This document shows, in pieces, positions 1 through 7,228 of a stretch of 16,385 bases of DNA (position 1 is its first letter; the number at the start of each line of letters is the position of its first letter). The position numbers and the translations under genes were made by a program. The stretch comes from Anaerolineae bacterium. GTDB lineage: Bacteria; Chloroflexota; Anaerolineae; Anaerolineales; Villigracilaceae. The DNA lies in assembly GCA_003484265.1 (NCBI GenBank), contig DNDO01000152.1, positions 1-16,385 on the forward strand. Reading direction: 5' to 3'. Below the pieces are notes generated by a model that did no database searches, had not been told where the DNA came from, and saw only the letters and a program-made list of their open reading frames with translations.

Positions 1-1021
1 CCATTTTTTTCATTTGCTTCATTTGGTCGAGCCAGTCTTCGAGCGTAAAGCGCCCGGACATCATACTGTCAGCGGTCTTTTGTGCAGTTTCTTCATCGAA
101 CATTGCTTCCGCTTTTTCGATCAAGCCGATCATGTCGCCCATCCCCAAAATCCGCGATGACAACCGCGCGGGATCATACGTTTCGAGCGCATCGAGTTTT
201 TCACCCGTACCGATAAACTTTATAGGCACCCCCGTCACTGAGCGGATCGAGATTGCCGCACCGCCGCGCGAGTCGCCATCCATTTTTGTCATCATCAATC
301 CCGTGATCGAAACATTGTCACGGAATCCCTGTGCGATATTTAATGCTTCCTGACCGATCATGGAATCTACGACCAGCAGAATTTCCACAGGCGGGACTTT
401 CGCCACGATGGACTTTAACTCATCCATCAACTCCGCGTCCAACTGCGACCGACCGGCTGTATCCACGATCATGACGCTGAAGCCTCCCTTTTCTGCTTTC
501 TCAAAAGAGCGCTTCACAAGTTCGGGCGGCTTGAGGTTCAAATCTGCTTCAACGGCGACATCGATCCGTTCGCCGAGCTGCTGCAGTTGCGTCACTGCTG
601 CAGGACGATACGGATCACCTGCAACGAGCATGACCCTCTCCCCTTTTGAGCGTAGCATTTTTGCCAACTTCCCCGCGCCTGTTGTTTTACCTGAACCTTG
701 CAACCCTACCATCATGACAACATGTGGCTTTGGTCCTTTGAGGTTCAACGGCGCGGGTTCGCCTAATGTAGCGATCAATTCTTCGTTGACGATCTTGATC
801 ACCTGCTGCCCTGGCGCCAACGCTTTTGAGACCTCTGCACCGACAGCGCGCTCACGTACACGCGCAATGAACGTTTTGACAACGCTGAAATGCACGTCTG
901 CTTCGAGGAGGGCGAGACGCACTTCGCGCATGGCGGCATCCACATCCTCCTCGGAGAGTTTTCCACGTTTGCGGAGTTGGTCAAAGACCCGGTTGAGTCT
1001 GTTGGTTAGGTTTTCAAACAT
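1..1021 (-). CDS. ffh: Signal recognition particle GTPase Ffh (5' part; gene continues past the left edge)
   Basis: Ffh is the protein part of the signal recognition particle. It binds signal peptides on translating ribosomes and, with SRP RNA and the receptor FtsY, brings them to the membrane translocase by GTP hydrolysis. The visible 340 residues cover the N domain (start MFENLTNRLNRVF, typical of the family), the GTPase G domain and the start of the M domain. Clear motifs are the P-loop GLQGSGKTT, the Ffh/FtsY box DPYRPAA, DTAGR, TKMDG and the G/M linker region FIGTGEKLD. The methionine-rich M domain begins near the left edge (QMKQMKK). The ATG at 1021 is chosen because MFENL matches the normal Ffh start. 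There is no Shine-Dalgarno sequence, and a good promoter lies only 8 bases upstream, so the mRNA may be leaderless. The gene diverges from the tRNA cluster. Identification is secure from motifs. Confidence 0.97.
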   Translation of the reverse strand, partial: MFENLTNRLNRVFDQLRKRGKLSEEDVDAAMREVRLALLEADVHFSVVKTFIARVRERAVGAEVSKALAPGQQVIKIVNEELIATLGEPAPLNLKGPKPHVVMMVGLQGSGKTTGAGKLAKMLRSKGERVMLVAGDPYRPAAVTQLQQLGERIDVAVEADLNLKPPELVKRSFEKAEKGGFSVMIVDTAGRSQLDAELMDELKSIVAKVPPVEILLVVDSMIGQEALNIAQGFRDNVSITGLMMTKMDGDSRGGAAISIRSVTGVPIKFIGTGEKLDALETYDPARLSSRILGMGDMIGLIEKAEAMFDEETAQKTADSMMSGRFTLEDWLDQMKQMKKM

Positions 1022-1029
1022 AGGCAAAG

Positions 1030-1058
1030 ATTGTAGTGGCGAAGCAGGTTCAGGTCAA
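1030..1058 (-). promoter_or_regulatory. Promoter of ffh, likely giving a leaderless mRNA
   Basis: On the minus strand, TTGACC (1058-1053) and TACAAT (1035-1030) are separated by exactly 17 bases. The -10 box ends 8 bases before the ffh ATG, so transcription should start within a few bases of the start codon. The promoter match is seen directly; the leaderless state is inferred. Confidence 0.6.
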
Positions 1059-1086
1059 GTGAGAGGCGTTGTTCACCATCCCTTGC

Positions 1087-1115
1087 TTGACAATCCCTCT
1101 GTCCCCAAGTAAAAT
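1087..1115 (+). promoter_or_regulatory. Promoter of the tRNA cluster
   Basis: Perfect -35 TTGACA (1087-1092), a 17-base spacer, then -10 TAAAAT (1110-1115). The expected start near 1122 lies about 20 bases before tRNA-Phe. Its strength suits a stable-RNA gene. It is divergent from the ffh promoter, whose -35 box is about 28 bases away. Confidence 0.75.
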
Positions 1116-1141
1116 CACGGACGCTTAACAAAAGAGTATCT

Positions 1142-1214
1142 GCCGAGATAGCTCAGTTGGTAGAGCACGCGACTGAAAATCGCGGTGTCCACAGTTCGAT
1201 TCTGTGTCTCGGCA
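1142..1214 (+). tRNA. tRNA-Phe (GAA)
   Basis: A 73-base cloverleaf. The acceptor stem GCCGAGA pairs with TCTCGGC and has discriminator A. The anticodon stem-loop is CGCGA-CTGAAAA-TCGCG with anticodon GAA, and the T loop is TTCGATT. The 3' CCA is not encoded, so it must be added after transcription. It is first in a three-tRNA cluster. Confidence 0.97.
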
Positions 1215-1238
1215 CTCGACTAAAGATTGGTCGAAATC

Positions 1239-1310
<72 letters not shown>

Positions 1311-1325
1311 TAGTTCTTTTATAAT

Positions 1326-1396
1326 GGCGTCGTGGCCAAGTGGTAAGGCAAGGGTCTGCAAAATCCTGATCACCGGTTCAAATCCGGTCGACGCCT
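1326..1396 (+). tRNA. tRNA-Cys (GCA)
   Basis: A 71-base cloverleaf. The acceptor stem GGCGTCG pairs with CGACGCC and has discriminator T, usual for tRNA-Cys. The anticodon stem-loop is AGGGT-CTGCAAA-ATCCT with anticodon GCA; one G-T pair sits in the anticodon stem. CCA is not encoded. It is last in the cluster and 15 bases after tRNA-Gly. Confidence 0.96.
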
Positions 1397-1419
1397 CTGA
1401 CAAGTTTACAAGTTTTTAC

Positions 1420-1444
1420 AGGCGCCTTATGGCGTCTTTTTTTT
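1420..1444 (+). terminator. Intrinsic terminator of the tRNA cluster
   Basis: A 7-bp stem, AGGCGCC / GGCGTCT with one G-T pair, closes a TTAT loop and is followed at once by a run of T. It starts 24 bases after tRNA-Cys. Confidence 0.8.
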
Positions 1445-1495
1445 AGGAGTTTATCCCCAGGCAAATGGGCGCGCCTAAAATAATTACATGTGACT

Positions 1496-1520
1496 GATGC
1501 CGCAAGGCATCTTTTGTTTT
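1496..1520 (+). terminator. Second intrinsic terminator behind the tRNA cluster
   Basis: A perfect 6-bp stem, GATGCC / GGCATC, capped by a stable GCAA tetraloop and followed by TTTTGTTTT. It lies 51 bases after the first terminator and could act as a backup stop. Confidence 0.6.
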
Positions 1521-1694
1521 GTGCTCATCTACTTCTTTGTGGAATGGATCAAATCTCATCAATACGTCTAATACAAAGTACGTGTCAAATGCCGCTGGGC
1601 TCAGGTATATAATCTTAAATGGCGTCCTAAGAACGGCATTAGGAATCCTTACAAAAGCGTATCGGGTGACTTCTCGATACATCTCGGATAACTC
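1521..1694. other. Intergenic stretch with no convincing gene
   Basis: From tRNA-Cys to the response-regulator gene there are about 360 bases without a recognised gene. Apart from the two terminators and the promoter listed separately, this part holds one further TATAAT at 1608-1613 without a good -35 box. Both strands stay open for 60-79 codons, but neither reading shows a ribosome site, a familiar motif or a plausible start. Confidence 0.5.
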
Positions 1695-1705
1695 TGTTAT
1701 ATAAT
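1695..1705 (+). promoter_or_regulatory. Possible extended -10 promoter of the HD-GYP gene
   Basis: TGT followed by TATATAAT gives an extended -10 element, with the TATAAT hexamer at 1700-1705. No convincing -35 box lies 16-18 bases upstream. The expected leader of about 47 bases contains an imperfect GC-rich hairpin (CCCC-T-GCC at 1707-1714 against GGC-GC-GGGG at 1725-1733). Confidence 0.45.
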
Positions 1706-1758
1706 TCCCCTGCCTTTACGAACGGGCGCGGGGCTTAAGTTGTTTTTTGGATTTTGAA

Positions 1759-4700
1759 ATGAAGATTCTTTACGTTGAAGATGAATTACCGCATGTCGAG
1801 TTGACTCAACGAGCCCTTGAGAAAAATTTCAAGAAAGAGTTCGTTCTGTTTCATCGCGACTCGCTTGATGGCGCACTTAAACTTCTCTTTGATGAACCAG
1901 ACATTGATATTGTCCTGACCGACCTGCGCCTGCCAGACGGTTCAGGTTTGGATCTTTTAAAGCAGATCAGGGAACTGCCTGTCCCACCGGCAGTTGTTCT
2001 TGTCACCGGGCAGGGAGACGAGCGTGTGGCGGTTGCCGCTTTAAAGGCTGGTGCGGCAGATTACCTTGTAAAGCAAAGTGATTATCTTCACCGTCTGCCT
2101 GTCGTTATCACAAACGCTGTGGCACAGAATAGATTTGCACGCGAACAGTCTGCAAAACACGACGCTGAATTACGTTATCGCTCCCTTATCGAACACACAC
2201 CTGCCGTTGTATTCCTTAGCGACGTCGACGAGTTGGAGACACCGCTCTATATCAGCCCTCGCATTCAGGAATTGACCGGATATTCACCCGAAGAGTGGGT
2301 CGGGGACCCTAGTATCTGGCGGGATAACATTCATCCTGAAGACAGGGATTGGATACTTGAAAGAGCGCAGAGTTCGCACGATCGCAAGGAGCGCTTCCAG
2401 GAGGAATATCGCTTTCTTTGCCGAAATGGACAAGTGATCTGGATCAAGGAGGACACCAACCTTCTTCGCGACGAAGCAGGGGCTTCCCTGTATTGGCAGG
2501 GGGTGTTCGTAGATATCACAAAAGAAAAGGAAACCGCAAAAGCTCTCGAACGCCAATTGAAGGAATTAACAGTGCTTAATACGGTGACCCTTGCAGGTGC
2601 GGAGGGAGCGACAGAGGACGAAATCATCGAACGTGTTGTCAACCTCATATCCTTGATCTACAACGAAGCGGCAGGGGTGCTGCTGCTTAATGAACAAGGG
2701 GACATATTGACCCCGCACCCATCCAGCATCGGCGCAACCGTCTTTAACTGGGAACAGGGAATCCCGATTACGCAAGGGATAACTGGAAAATGTGTGAAAT
2801 TCGGCAAGGCTATAAGATTGGGCGATGTAACCAGAGACCCGTCCTTTATCGAATTCACCACGGGTATTCGTTCCGAACTATGCGTTCCCATCCGTGTCAA
2901 TAAACGCATCATCGGAGCTTTCAATGTCGAGAGCAGGAAAGCAGATGCCTATGATAATGAAGACGAACAGTTCCTTACAACAGTGGCGGGCAGTCTCGGC
3001 ACCGCGCTTGAAAGATTGCGGTTCTTCAACGAAGAACAACAGCGGAACAAGGAATTGAATGCGTTATATCATTCCACCAAGACGCTCACTCAAAGCCTGA
3101 AGCCTGATGTCATTGCCTCGAGCCTATTAACGATCATGGACGATCTGCTGGGCTATGAGTTCGCATCGATCTATCTCGTCGACGAACAACAAAATCTTCT
3201 CGTCCCTCTTGCCATCAGTCCAAAGGCGAAAAACCTGGAGATTTACGAAGAGGACATGGATTTGCTCCATACCGAAAAACGACCGTTGGGGCGGGGCATT
3301 ATCGGGTGGGTCGCAGAATATGGAGAACCTATTCGATCCGGTGATGTCCGCAAGGATGAACGATACCTGTCCGTGATAAGAAACATCCGATCTGAGTTAT
3401 GCGTACCTCTGATCGCAAGGGGAAAGGTGATCGGAGCCATTAATGTTGAAACTACACAATTAGACGCCTACTCCCAAAGCGACGAGAACCTTCTGACCGC
3501 ACTAGCAAACCAGGCGTCTATTGCAATTGGTAATGCAAAACTCTATCAATCCGCTGTGGAAGCTTCCGAACGGCGTGCTGTATTGCACAGTATCAGTCAG
3601 GATGTTGTGCGGTTTACCCAAAGTATCGATCAGATCTACAGCTCCATCCACGAAGCAGCCAGTAAATTAATGATTTGTGACGTTTTTAGGATCGCATTGA
3701 GAAACGAAGCAACCAACGAAAACGCCTTTGTATACACCATGGAAAATGGGACACAGTACTTCCTTCCCAATCAACCCGCCAGCATGGGCTTGACAGGTAA
3801 AGTAGTGGATTCGGGAAACGGCTTAATATTGCACACTGAAAGCGAGACCGGTTTATTTCCGCGGTTTGGATCGGAAAATCACGTTCAGTCCGCGGTGGCT
3901 GTCCCATTGCGGATTGGCGGAAAGGTGACCGGCATGATCTCGGCACAGTCATATGCACCAAATTCATATGGAATTGAGGAGCAAACGCTCCTTGAAATGC
4001 TTGCCACACATGCGGCGACAGCAATCGAAAATACCAGGTTGTTCAATGAAGCACAGCAACGCCTGAAAGAACTAGAAGCCATTAACAGACTCTCATCATC
4101 CATGCGCGCGACCCAATCTCAATCAGAGATGTGCAAGATTCTTCTTGACGAAACGCTCGAAATCATTGGCGCGAATAATGGCTCGGTTTGGATCTACGAC
4201 TCATCCATAAATATGATCGTCCAGCGTGCGGCAAAGGGTGTTGCCACGAAGCTTGCCGTCACACAGCTCAAATCAAACGAAGGCATTGTTGGTCATGTAC
4301 TTTCAACCGGCCAGTATTACATTGCCCATGAAATGAAGAGCGACCCGCTACTTCATGAAAGAAACCGGGATGCTATTATCGAGGGATTTGGCGGCGCTGG
4401 CATTCCCATTTTCTCGACCGATGGGATATTTGGCGTACTTATGGTGCAGATCGATTCTAGCCGCCGCGTAGAAGACCATATCAATCTATTGACGACTCTT
4501 GCCGAAATTGCAGGCAACGCCATTCACCGTGCGGATCTTTATAACCAAAGCCAGGATCAGGTCCGAAAATTGACGACTCTGCGCGACATAGACTCCGCCA
4601 TCGCCTCCTCCACCGACCTGCGCGTGACACTCAATATTCTCATGGATCACACGATCAAACACCTCAAAATCGACGCTGTGGATATTTCCCTGTATCACTC

Positions 4701-5658
4701 GGAATTGCAAAGTCTTTCCTACCTGTGCAGTTCTGGATTCAACACACTTTCACCATCCCGCCCCCTGGCAAGGATCGACGAGGGGTTGGCGGGACAGGTC
4801 ATTATGAATGGAAAAATCGTCCATATCCCCAATCTAAAAGAAACATCCGAGCCTGCACGTAATCCGTTATTATTGCGGGAGGGATTCATATCCTATATTG
4901 GTGTCCCATTGATAGTAAAGGGACAAATAAAGGGATTGTTCGAAATATTCAACCGCTCTTTGCTCACACCAAACCACGAGTGGATGCAATTCATGCATAC
5001 CCTCACAGGGCAAGCCGCCATAGCCATCGATAATTCACAATTGTTCGATAACCTTCAGAGATCAAACCAGGATATCAGGCAGGCTTATGATACGACGCTG
5101 GAAGGCTGGGCGCGTGCGCTAGAATTACGCGACCGGGAAACTGAGGGGCACACGCGGCGAGTCACACAGTTGACCATGCGGCTGGCGCAGTACATGAACG
5201 TCAATGAAGATGAATTGATAAATATCAACCGAGGTGTGCTCTTACACGATATTGGCAAGATGGGTGTGCCTGACCAGATATTGAGAAAAACAGGTCCGCT
5301 TTCAGATACTGAATGGGCCGAAATGCGCAAACACCCGCAACATGCATTTGACCTGCTCTCCCCCATCTCTTATCTGCGGCCGGCGCTGGATATTCCCTAT
5401 TGCCATCACGAGCATTGGGATGGTAGCGGTTATCCGCGCGGCTTGAAAGGCGATCAAATTCCTCTCTCCGCGAGAATATTCTCTATCGTCGATATTTGGG
5501 ACGCTTTGTTGTCCGACCGTCCGTATCGAACTGCCTGGCCGCGCGACAAAGTATTCGAATATTTGAACGACATTTCCGGAACGATCCTTGATCCAAGTGT
5601 GGTCAAAGCATTTTTGCAAATGCTGAACGAAGACGAGCAGGAATCAATATATAATTAA
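1759..5658 (+). CDS. Receiver-PAS-GAF(x5)-HD-GYP response regulator, probable cyclic-di-GMP phosphodiesterase
   Basis: A 1299-residue cytosolic signalling protein. The receiver domain (about 1-120) has the acidic pair E7/D8, phospho-acceptor D55, T83 and K105, so it should accept phosphate from a histidine kinase. A PAS domain follows (about 137-255), then five GAF domains (about 268-420, 430-594, 604-763, 770-930 and 936-1098). The C-terminal HD-GYP domain (about 1105-1291) keeps the metal and catalytic motifs: H1163-D1164 in LLHDIGKMGVPD, HHE before DGSGYP (GYP at 1224-1226), and the late D in VDIWDAL. HD-GYP proteins open cyclic-di-GMP. GAF1 and GAF2 share near-identical cores (IRSELCVP at 370 and 543), which suggests internal duplication. 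ATG 1759 is chosen over the in-frame TTG at 1747 because MKILYVEDE is the usual receiver start and GGA sits 7 bases before it. No GGDEF domain is present. No kinase gene is adjacent, and the ligands of the GAF domains cannot be told from sequence. Confidence 0.93.
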   Translation: MKILYVEDELPHVELTQRALEKNFKKEFVLFHRDSLDGALKLLFDEPDIDIVLTDLRLPDGSGLDLLKQIRELPVPPAVVLVTGQGDERVAVAALKAGAADYLVKQSDYLHRLPVVITNAVAQNRFAREQSAKHDAELRYRSLIEHTPAVVFLSDVDELETPLYISPRIQELTGYSPEEWVGDPSIWRDNIHPEDRDWILERAQSSHDRKERFQEEYRFLCRNGQVIWIKEDTNLLRDEAGASLYWQGVFVDITKEKETAKALERQLKELTVLNTVTLAGAEGATEDEIIERVVNLISLIYNEAAGVLLLNEQGDILTPHPSSIGATVFNWEQGIPITQGITGKCVKFGKAIRLGDVTRDPSFIEFTTGIRSELCVPIRVNKRIIGAFNVESRKADAYDNEDEQFLTTVAGSLGTALERLRFFNEEQQRNKELNALYHSTKTLTQSLKPDVIASSLLTIMDDLLGYEFASIYLVDEQQNLLVPLAISPKAKNLEIYEEDMDLLHTEKRPLGRGIIGWVAEYGEPIRSGDVRKDERYLSVIRNIRSELCVPLIARGKVIGAINVETTQLDAYSQSDENLLTALANQASIAIGNAKLYQSAVEASERRAVLHSISQDVVRFTQSIDQIYSSIHEAASKLMICDVFRIALRNEATNENAFVYTMENGTQYFLPNQPASMGLTGKVVDSGNGLILHTESETGLFPRFGSENHVQSAVAVPLRIGGKVTGMISAQSYAPNSYGIEEQTLLEMLATHAATAIENTRLFNEAQQRLKELEAINRLSSSMRATQSQSEMCKILLDETLEIIGANNGSVWIYDSSINMIVQRAAKGVATKLAVTQLKSNEGIVGHVLSTGQYYIAHEMKSDPLLHERNRDAIIEGFGGAGIPIFSTDGIFGVLMVQIDSSRRVEDHINLLTTLAEIAGNAIHRADLYNQSQDQVRKLTTLRDIDSAIASSTDLRVTLNILMDHTIKHLKIDAVDISLYHSELQSLSYLCSSGFNTLSPSRPLARIDEGLAGQVIMNGKIVHIPNLKETSEPARNPLLLREGFISYIGVPLIVKGQIKGLFEIFNRSLLTPNHEWMQFMHTLTGQAAIAIDNSQLFDNLQRSNQDIRQAYDTTLEGWARALELRDRETEGHTRRVTQLTMRLAQYMNVNEDELININRGVLLHDIGKMGVPDQILRKTGPLSDTEWAEMRKHPQHAFDLLSPISYLRPALDIPYCHHEHWDGSGYPRGLKGDQIPLSARIFSIVDIWDALLSDRPYRTAWPRDKVFEYLNDISGTILDPSVVKAFLQMLNEDEQESIYN

Positions 5659-5736
5659 CCACAAACTTAAGGGGTCAGCCGCAGAATAAACTGAGCACCC
5701 GGATATTAAATTTAGAATCGCCAGGTAAGGCAAACA

Positions 5737-5774
5737 AAAACCAGCCCACGAAATCTGGCTGGTTTTATTTCGTG
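5737..5774. terminator. Bidirectional terminator with interleaved inverted repeats
   Basis: AAAACCAGCC (5737-5746) pairs with GGCTGGTTTT (5757-5766) over 10 bp. It gives T runs on both strands and lies between convergent genes, so it can end both the HD-GYP gene and tyrS. The first 8 loop bases, CACGAAAT (5747-5754), are also complementary to ATTTCGTG just after the stem (5767-5774), so a second, mutually exclusive hairpin is possible. Confidence 0.8.
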
Positions 5775-5835
5775 CAAATTCATGAAATCCGTGGCTAATT
5801 AGTTGAATATATATCTGGAGTGAATCAAATTTGCA

Positions 5836-7047
5836 CTATACAACCCGGAGGAATTTCCTTTTTCCCACTTGCAATACACCTGAATTCGGGAAAAGTATAT
5901 CGCCGCGGTCCAAGACTACTCCATCCAGACGTACGCCCTTTTGATCGATCAGACGGCGTCCCTCACTTTTGCTTGAAGCCATTTTCGCATCAAGGATCAC
6001 ATCCAGCACGGTTTGGCCATCTCGCAGTTTGTATTCCGGCATCTCATCAGGCACTTCCTTTTGCTGGAAGGTTTTGACGAACGCTTCCTGCCCGGATGCT
6101 GCGTCTGCTTCGCCATAAAAAATGGACGTAATCTCGAACGACATCTTCATCTTTGCATCGCGTGGATGCATCTTCCCAGACGCCAGTTCTTTTTCAAACA
6201 CATCGATCTCCTGCGGGCTCCAGCGAGACGCAAGGCGCATGTATATTCCCATTGCCGCATCTGGGATGGACATCAACTTTCCATACATGTCATCCGCACC
6301 TGTATTGATCGGGACGATATTGCCTGTGGATTTTGACATCCGCTGAACGCCATCCGTCCCCGGTAAAATGGCAGTAATGATTCCCACCAGGGGTTTTTGC
6401 CCCAACGCCTCTTGTAATTTTCGCCCGGCAACAATGATGTTGAACAACTGGTCGGTGCCGCCCACTTGCACATCCGTCTCAAGCGCAACAGCATCATAGC
6501 CCTGCATCAACGCGTAAAAAGTTTCATGCAAGTAGATCGCTTCGCCTTTTTCAAGACGCTTCGAGAAATTGTCACGCGCCAGAAATTGCTGCACAGTAAA
6601 GTTCTGCCCAAGGCGGATCAAGTCCACAAGGGATAATTCGCTCAGCCATTCGCCATTGTAACGAACTTTTGTCTTTTCTTTATCGAGAACGCGATACGCT
6701 TGCTCGGCATACGTTTTCGCGTTTTCAGCGACCTGCTCCTCGGTCAGGATAGGACGCGCCTTATTTTTATCCGATGGGTCGCCGACCAGGGCTGTGTAAC
6801 TCCCGATCAGGAATGTGATCTCGTGTCCCAGATCCTGGAACTGGCGCATCTTGCGCATTGTGATCGTGTGTCCCAAGTGCAAATCGGTGGACGTGGGATC
6901 GTATCCGCAGTAAACACGCAGGGGGCGTCCCTCTTTATCGGCAGTGAGCAATCGCTGACGCAGCTCATTGGTCATTGCCTGCTTTAACTCCTCATCGCCA
7001 TACTCCGTGCCTTGCATCAATAGTTGGACTTGATCTTCGATCTTCAC
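5836..7047 (-). CDS. tyrS: Tyrosyl-tRNA synthetase
   Basis: This class I synthetase attaches tyrosine to tRNA-Tyr with ATP, in the cytosol. Of its 403 residues, the first half is the Rossmann catalytic domain with HLGH (57-60, the HIGH motif) and RMSKS (236-240, the KMSKS motif). A helical anticodon-binding domain follows, and a C-terminal S4 RNA-binding domain occupies about 340-403 (TVLDVILDAKMASSKSEGRR). GYDPT, the QGYD element and VGGTDQ are typical of TyrRS and separate it from TrpRS. RMSKS rather than KFGKS places it with the TyrZ-like subgroup. The start is GTG at 7047, supported by a strong AGGAGG (7059-7054) with 6-base spacing. A 143-base leader upstream carries a short Tyr-rich leader peptide and a terminator hairpin, which strongly suggests attenuation by tRNA-Tyr charging. 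It converges on the HD-GYP gene. Confidence 0.96.
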   Translation of the reverse strand: MKIEDQVQLLMQGTEYGDEELKQAMTNELRQRLLTADKEGRPLRVYCGYDPTSTDLHLGHTITMRKMRQFQDLGHEITFLIGSYTALVGDPSDKNKARPILTEEQVAENAKTYAEQAYRVLDKEKTKVRYNGEWLSELSLVDLIRLGQNFTVQQFLARDNFSKRLEKGEAIYLHETFYALMQGYDAVALETDVQVGGTDQLFNIIVAGRKLQEALGQKPLVGIITAILPGTDGVQRMSKSTGNIVPINTGADDMYGKLMSIPDAAMGIYMRLASRWSPQEIDVFEKELASGKMHPRDAKMKMSFEITSIFYGEADAASGQEAFVKTFQQKEVPDEMPEYKLRDGQTVLDVILDAKMASSKSEGRRLIDQKGVRLDGVVLDRGDILFPNSGVLQVGKRKFLRVV

Positions 7048-7095
7048 TTAGTGCCTCCTGAAAAGGGCAATACGCCCAGTAAATTTACAAACAAA

Positions 7096-7121
7096 AACGC
7101 GCCCGTGATGGTGGGCGCGTT
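7096..7121 (-). terminator. Intrinsic terminator in the tyrS leader (attenuator)
   Basis: Read on the minus strand, AACGCGCCC (7104-7096 complement side) and GGGCGCGTT form a 9-bp GC-rich stem around the 8-base loop ACCATCAC, followed by TTTGTTTGT. It lies after the leader peptide and 36 bases before the tyrS Shine-Dalgarno sequence, so it must be passed for tyrS to be transcribed. The loop plus one stem base (CACCATC, 7113-7107) is complementary to an upstream leader segment. Confidence 0.85.
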
Positions 7122-7154
7122 CACAATACACCATCGCTGGAATTACGGATGGCG
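7107..7154 (-). promoter_or_regulatory. Three-segment attenuator switch in the tyrS leader
   Basis: On the minus strand, segment 1 CGCCATC (7154-7148) directly follows the three Tyr codons. Segment 2 GATGGTG (7135-7129) can pair with segment 1 (7 bp, one G-U) or with segment 3 CACCATC (7113-7107, 7 bp, perfect) in the terminator loop. A ribosome stalled on Tyr codons would cover segment 1, freeing 2 to pair with 3 and block termination. A ribosome reaching the stop codon covers part of segment 2 and lets the terminator form. The complementarity is seen in the sequence; the mechanism is inferred by analogy with the trp, his and pheST attenuators. Confidence 0.75.
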
Positions 7155-7190
7155 ATAATAATATTCGTTTACGAACCTGAAAGCGGACAT
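7143..7190 (-). CDS. tyrS leader peptide (15 aa, three consecutive Tyr codons)
   Basis: The short reading frame MSAFRFVNEYYYRHP starts at ATG 7190 and stops at TAA 7143-7145. Codons 10-12 are TAT TAT TAT, immediately followed by segment 1 of a competing-hairpin switch. The product probably has no function of its own; its translation would measure the supply of charged tRNA-Tyr. The ATG lies 6 bases after a TATAAT box, so the message may be leaderless. The frame is also open upstream to an ATG at 7232, which overlaps the stop of the lipoprotein gene (ATGA), giving a possible 29-residue version with the same end when transcription enters from upstream. Three adjacent Tyr codons in so short a frame, in front of the Tyr synthetase, are hard to explain by chance. 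Confidence 0.75.
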   Translation of the reverse strand: MSAFRFVNEYYYRHP

Positions 7191-7196
7191 GCGCCC

Positions 7197-7226
7197 ATTA
7201 TACTCGCGAAGCCATCCTTTAGACAA
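7197..7226 (-). promoter_or_regulatory. Promoter of the tyrS leader
   Basis: On the minus strand, TTGTCT (7226-7221), an 18-base spacer and a perfect TATAAT (7202-7197). It begins just after the lipoprotein stop codon. The predicted start near 7190 coincides with the leader-peptide ATG. Confidence 0.7.
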
Positions 7227-7228
7227 CT

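Noticed and set aside
360..1112. A 250-codon plus-strand frame
   Set aside because: It is antisense to ffh, whose motifs are unmistakable; the residues are low-complexity Ser/Thr/Arg, typical of a shadow frame.
1022..1141. A small SRP RNA gene next to ffh
   Set aside because: No GGAA-tetraloop helix or conserved SRP-RNA core is seen; the stretch is explained by the two divergent promoters.
1443..1682. A 79-codon minus-strand frame in the gap between the tRNAs and the HD-GYP gene
   Set aside because: It has no Shine-Dalgarno sequence, no familiar motif and runs through the second terminator hairpin. The opposite strand is open over much of the same stretch, as expected by chance.
7048..7190. 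A T-box riboswitch in the tyrS leader
   Set aside because: I looked for the conserved T-box sequence (TGGNACCNCG-like) and a specifier loop and found neither; the leader is also too short. The leader-peptide attenuator explains it better.
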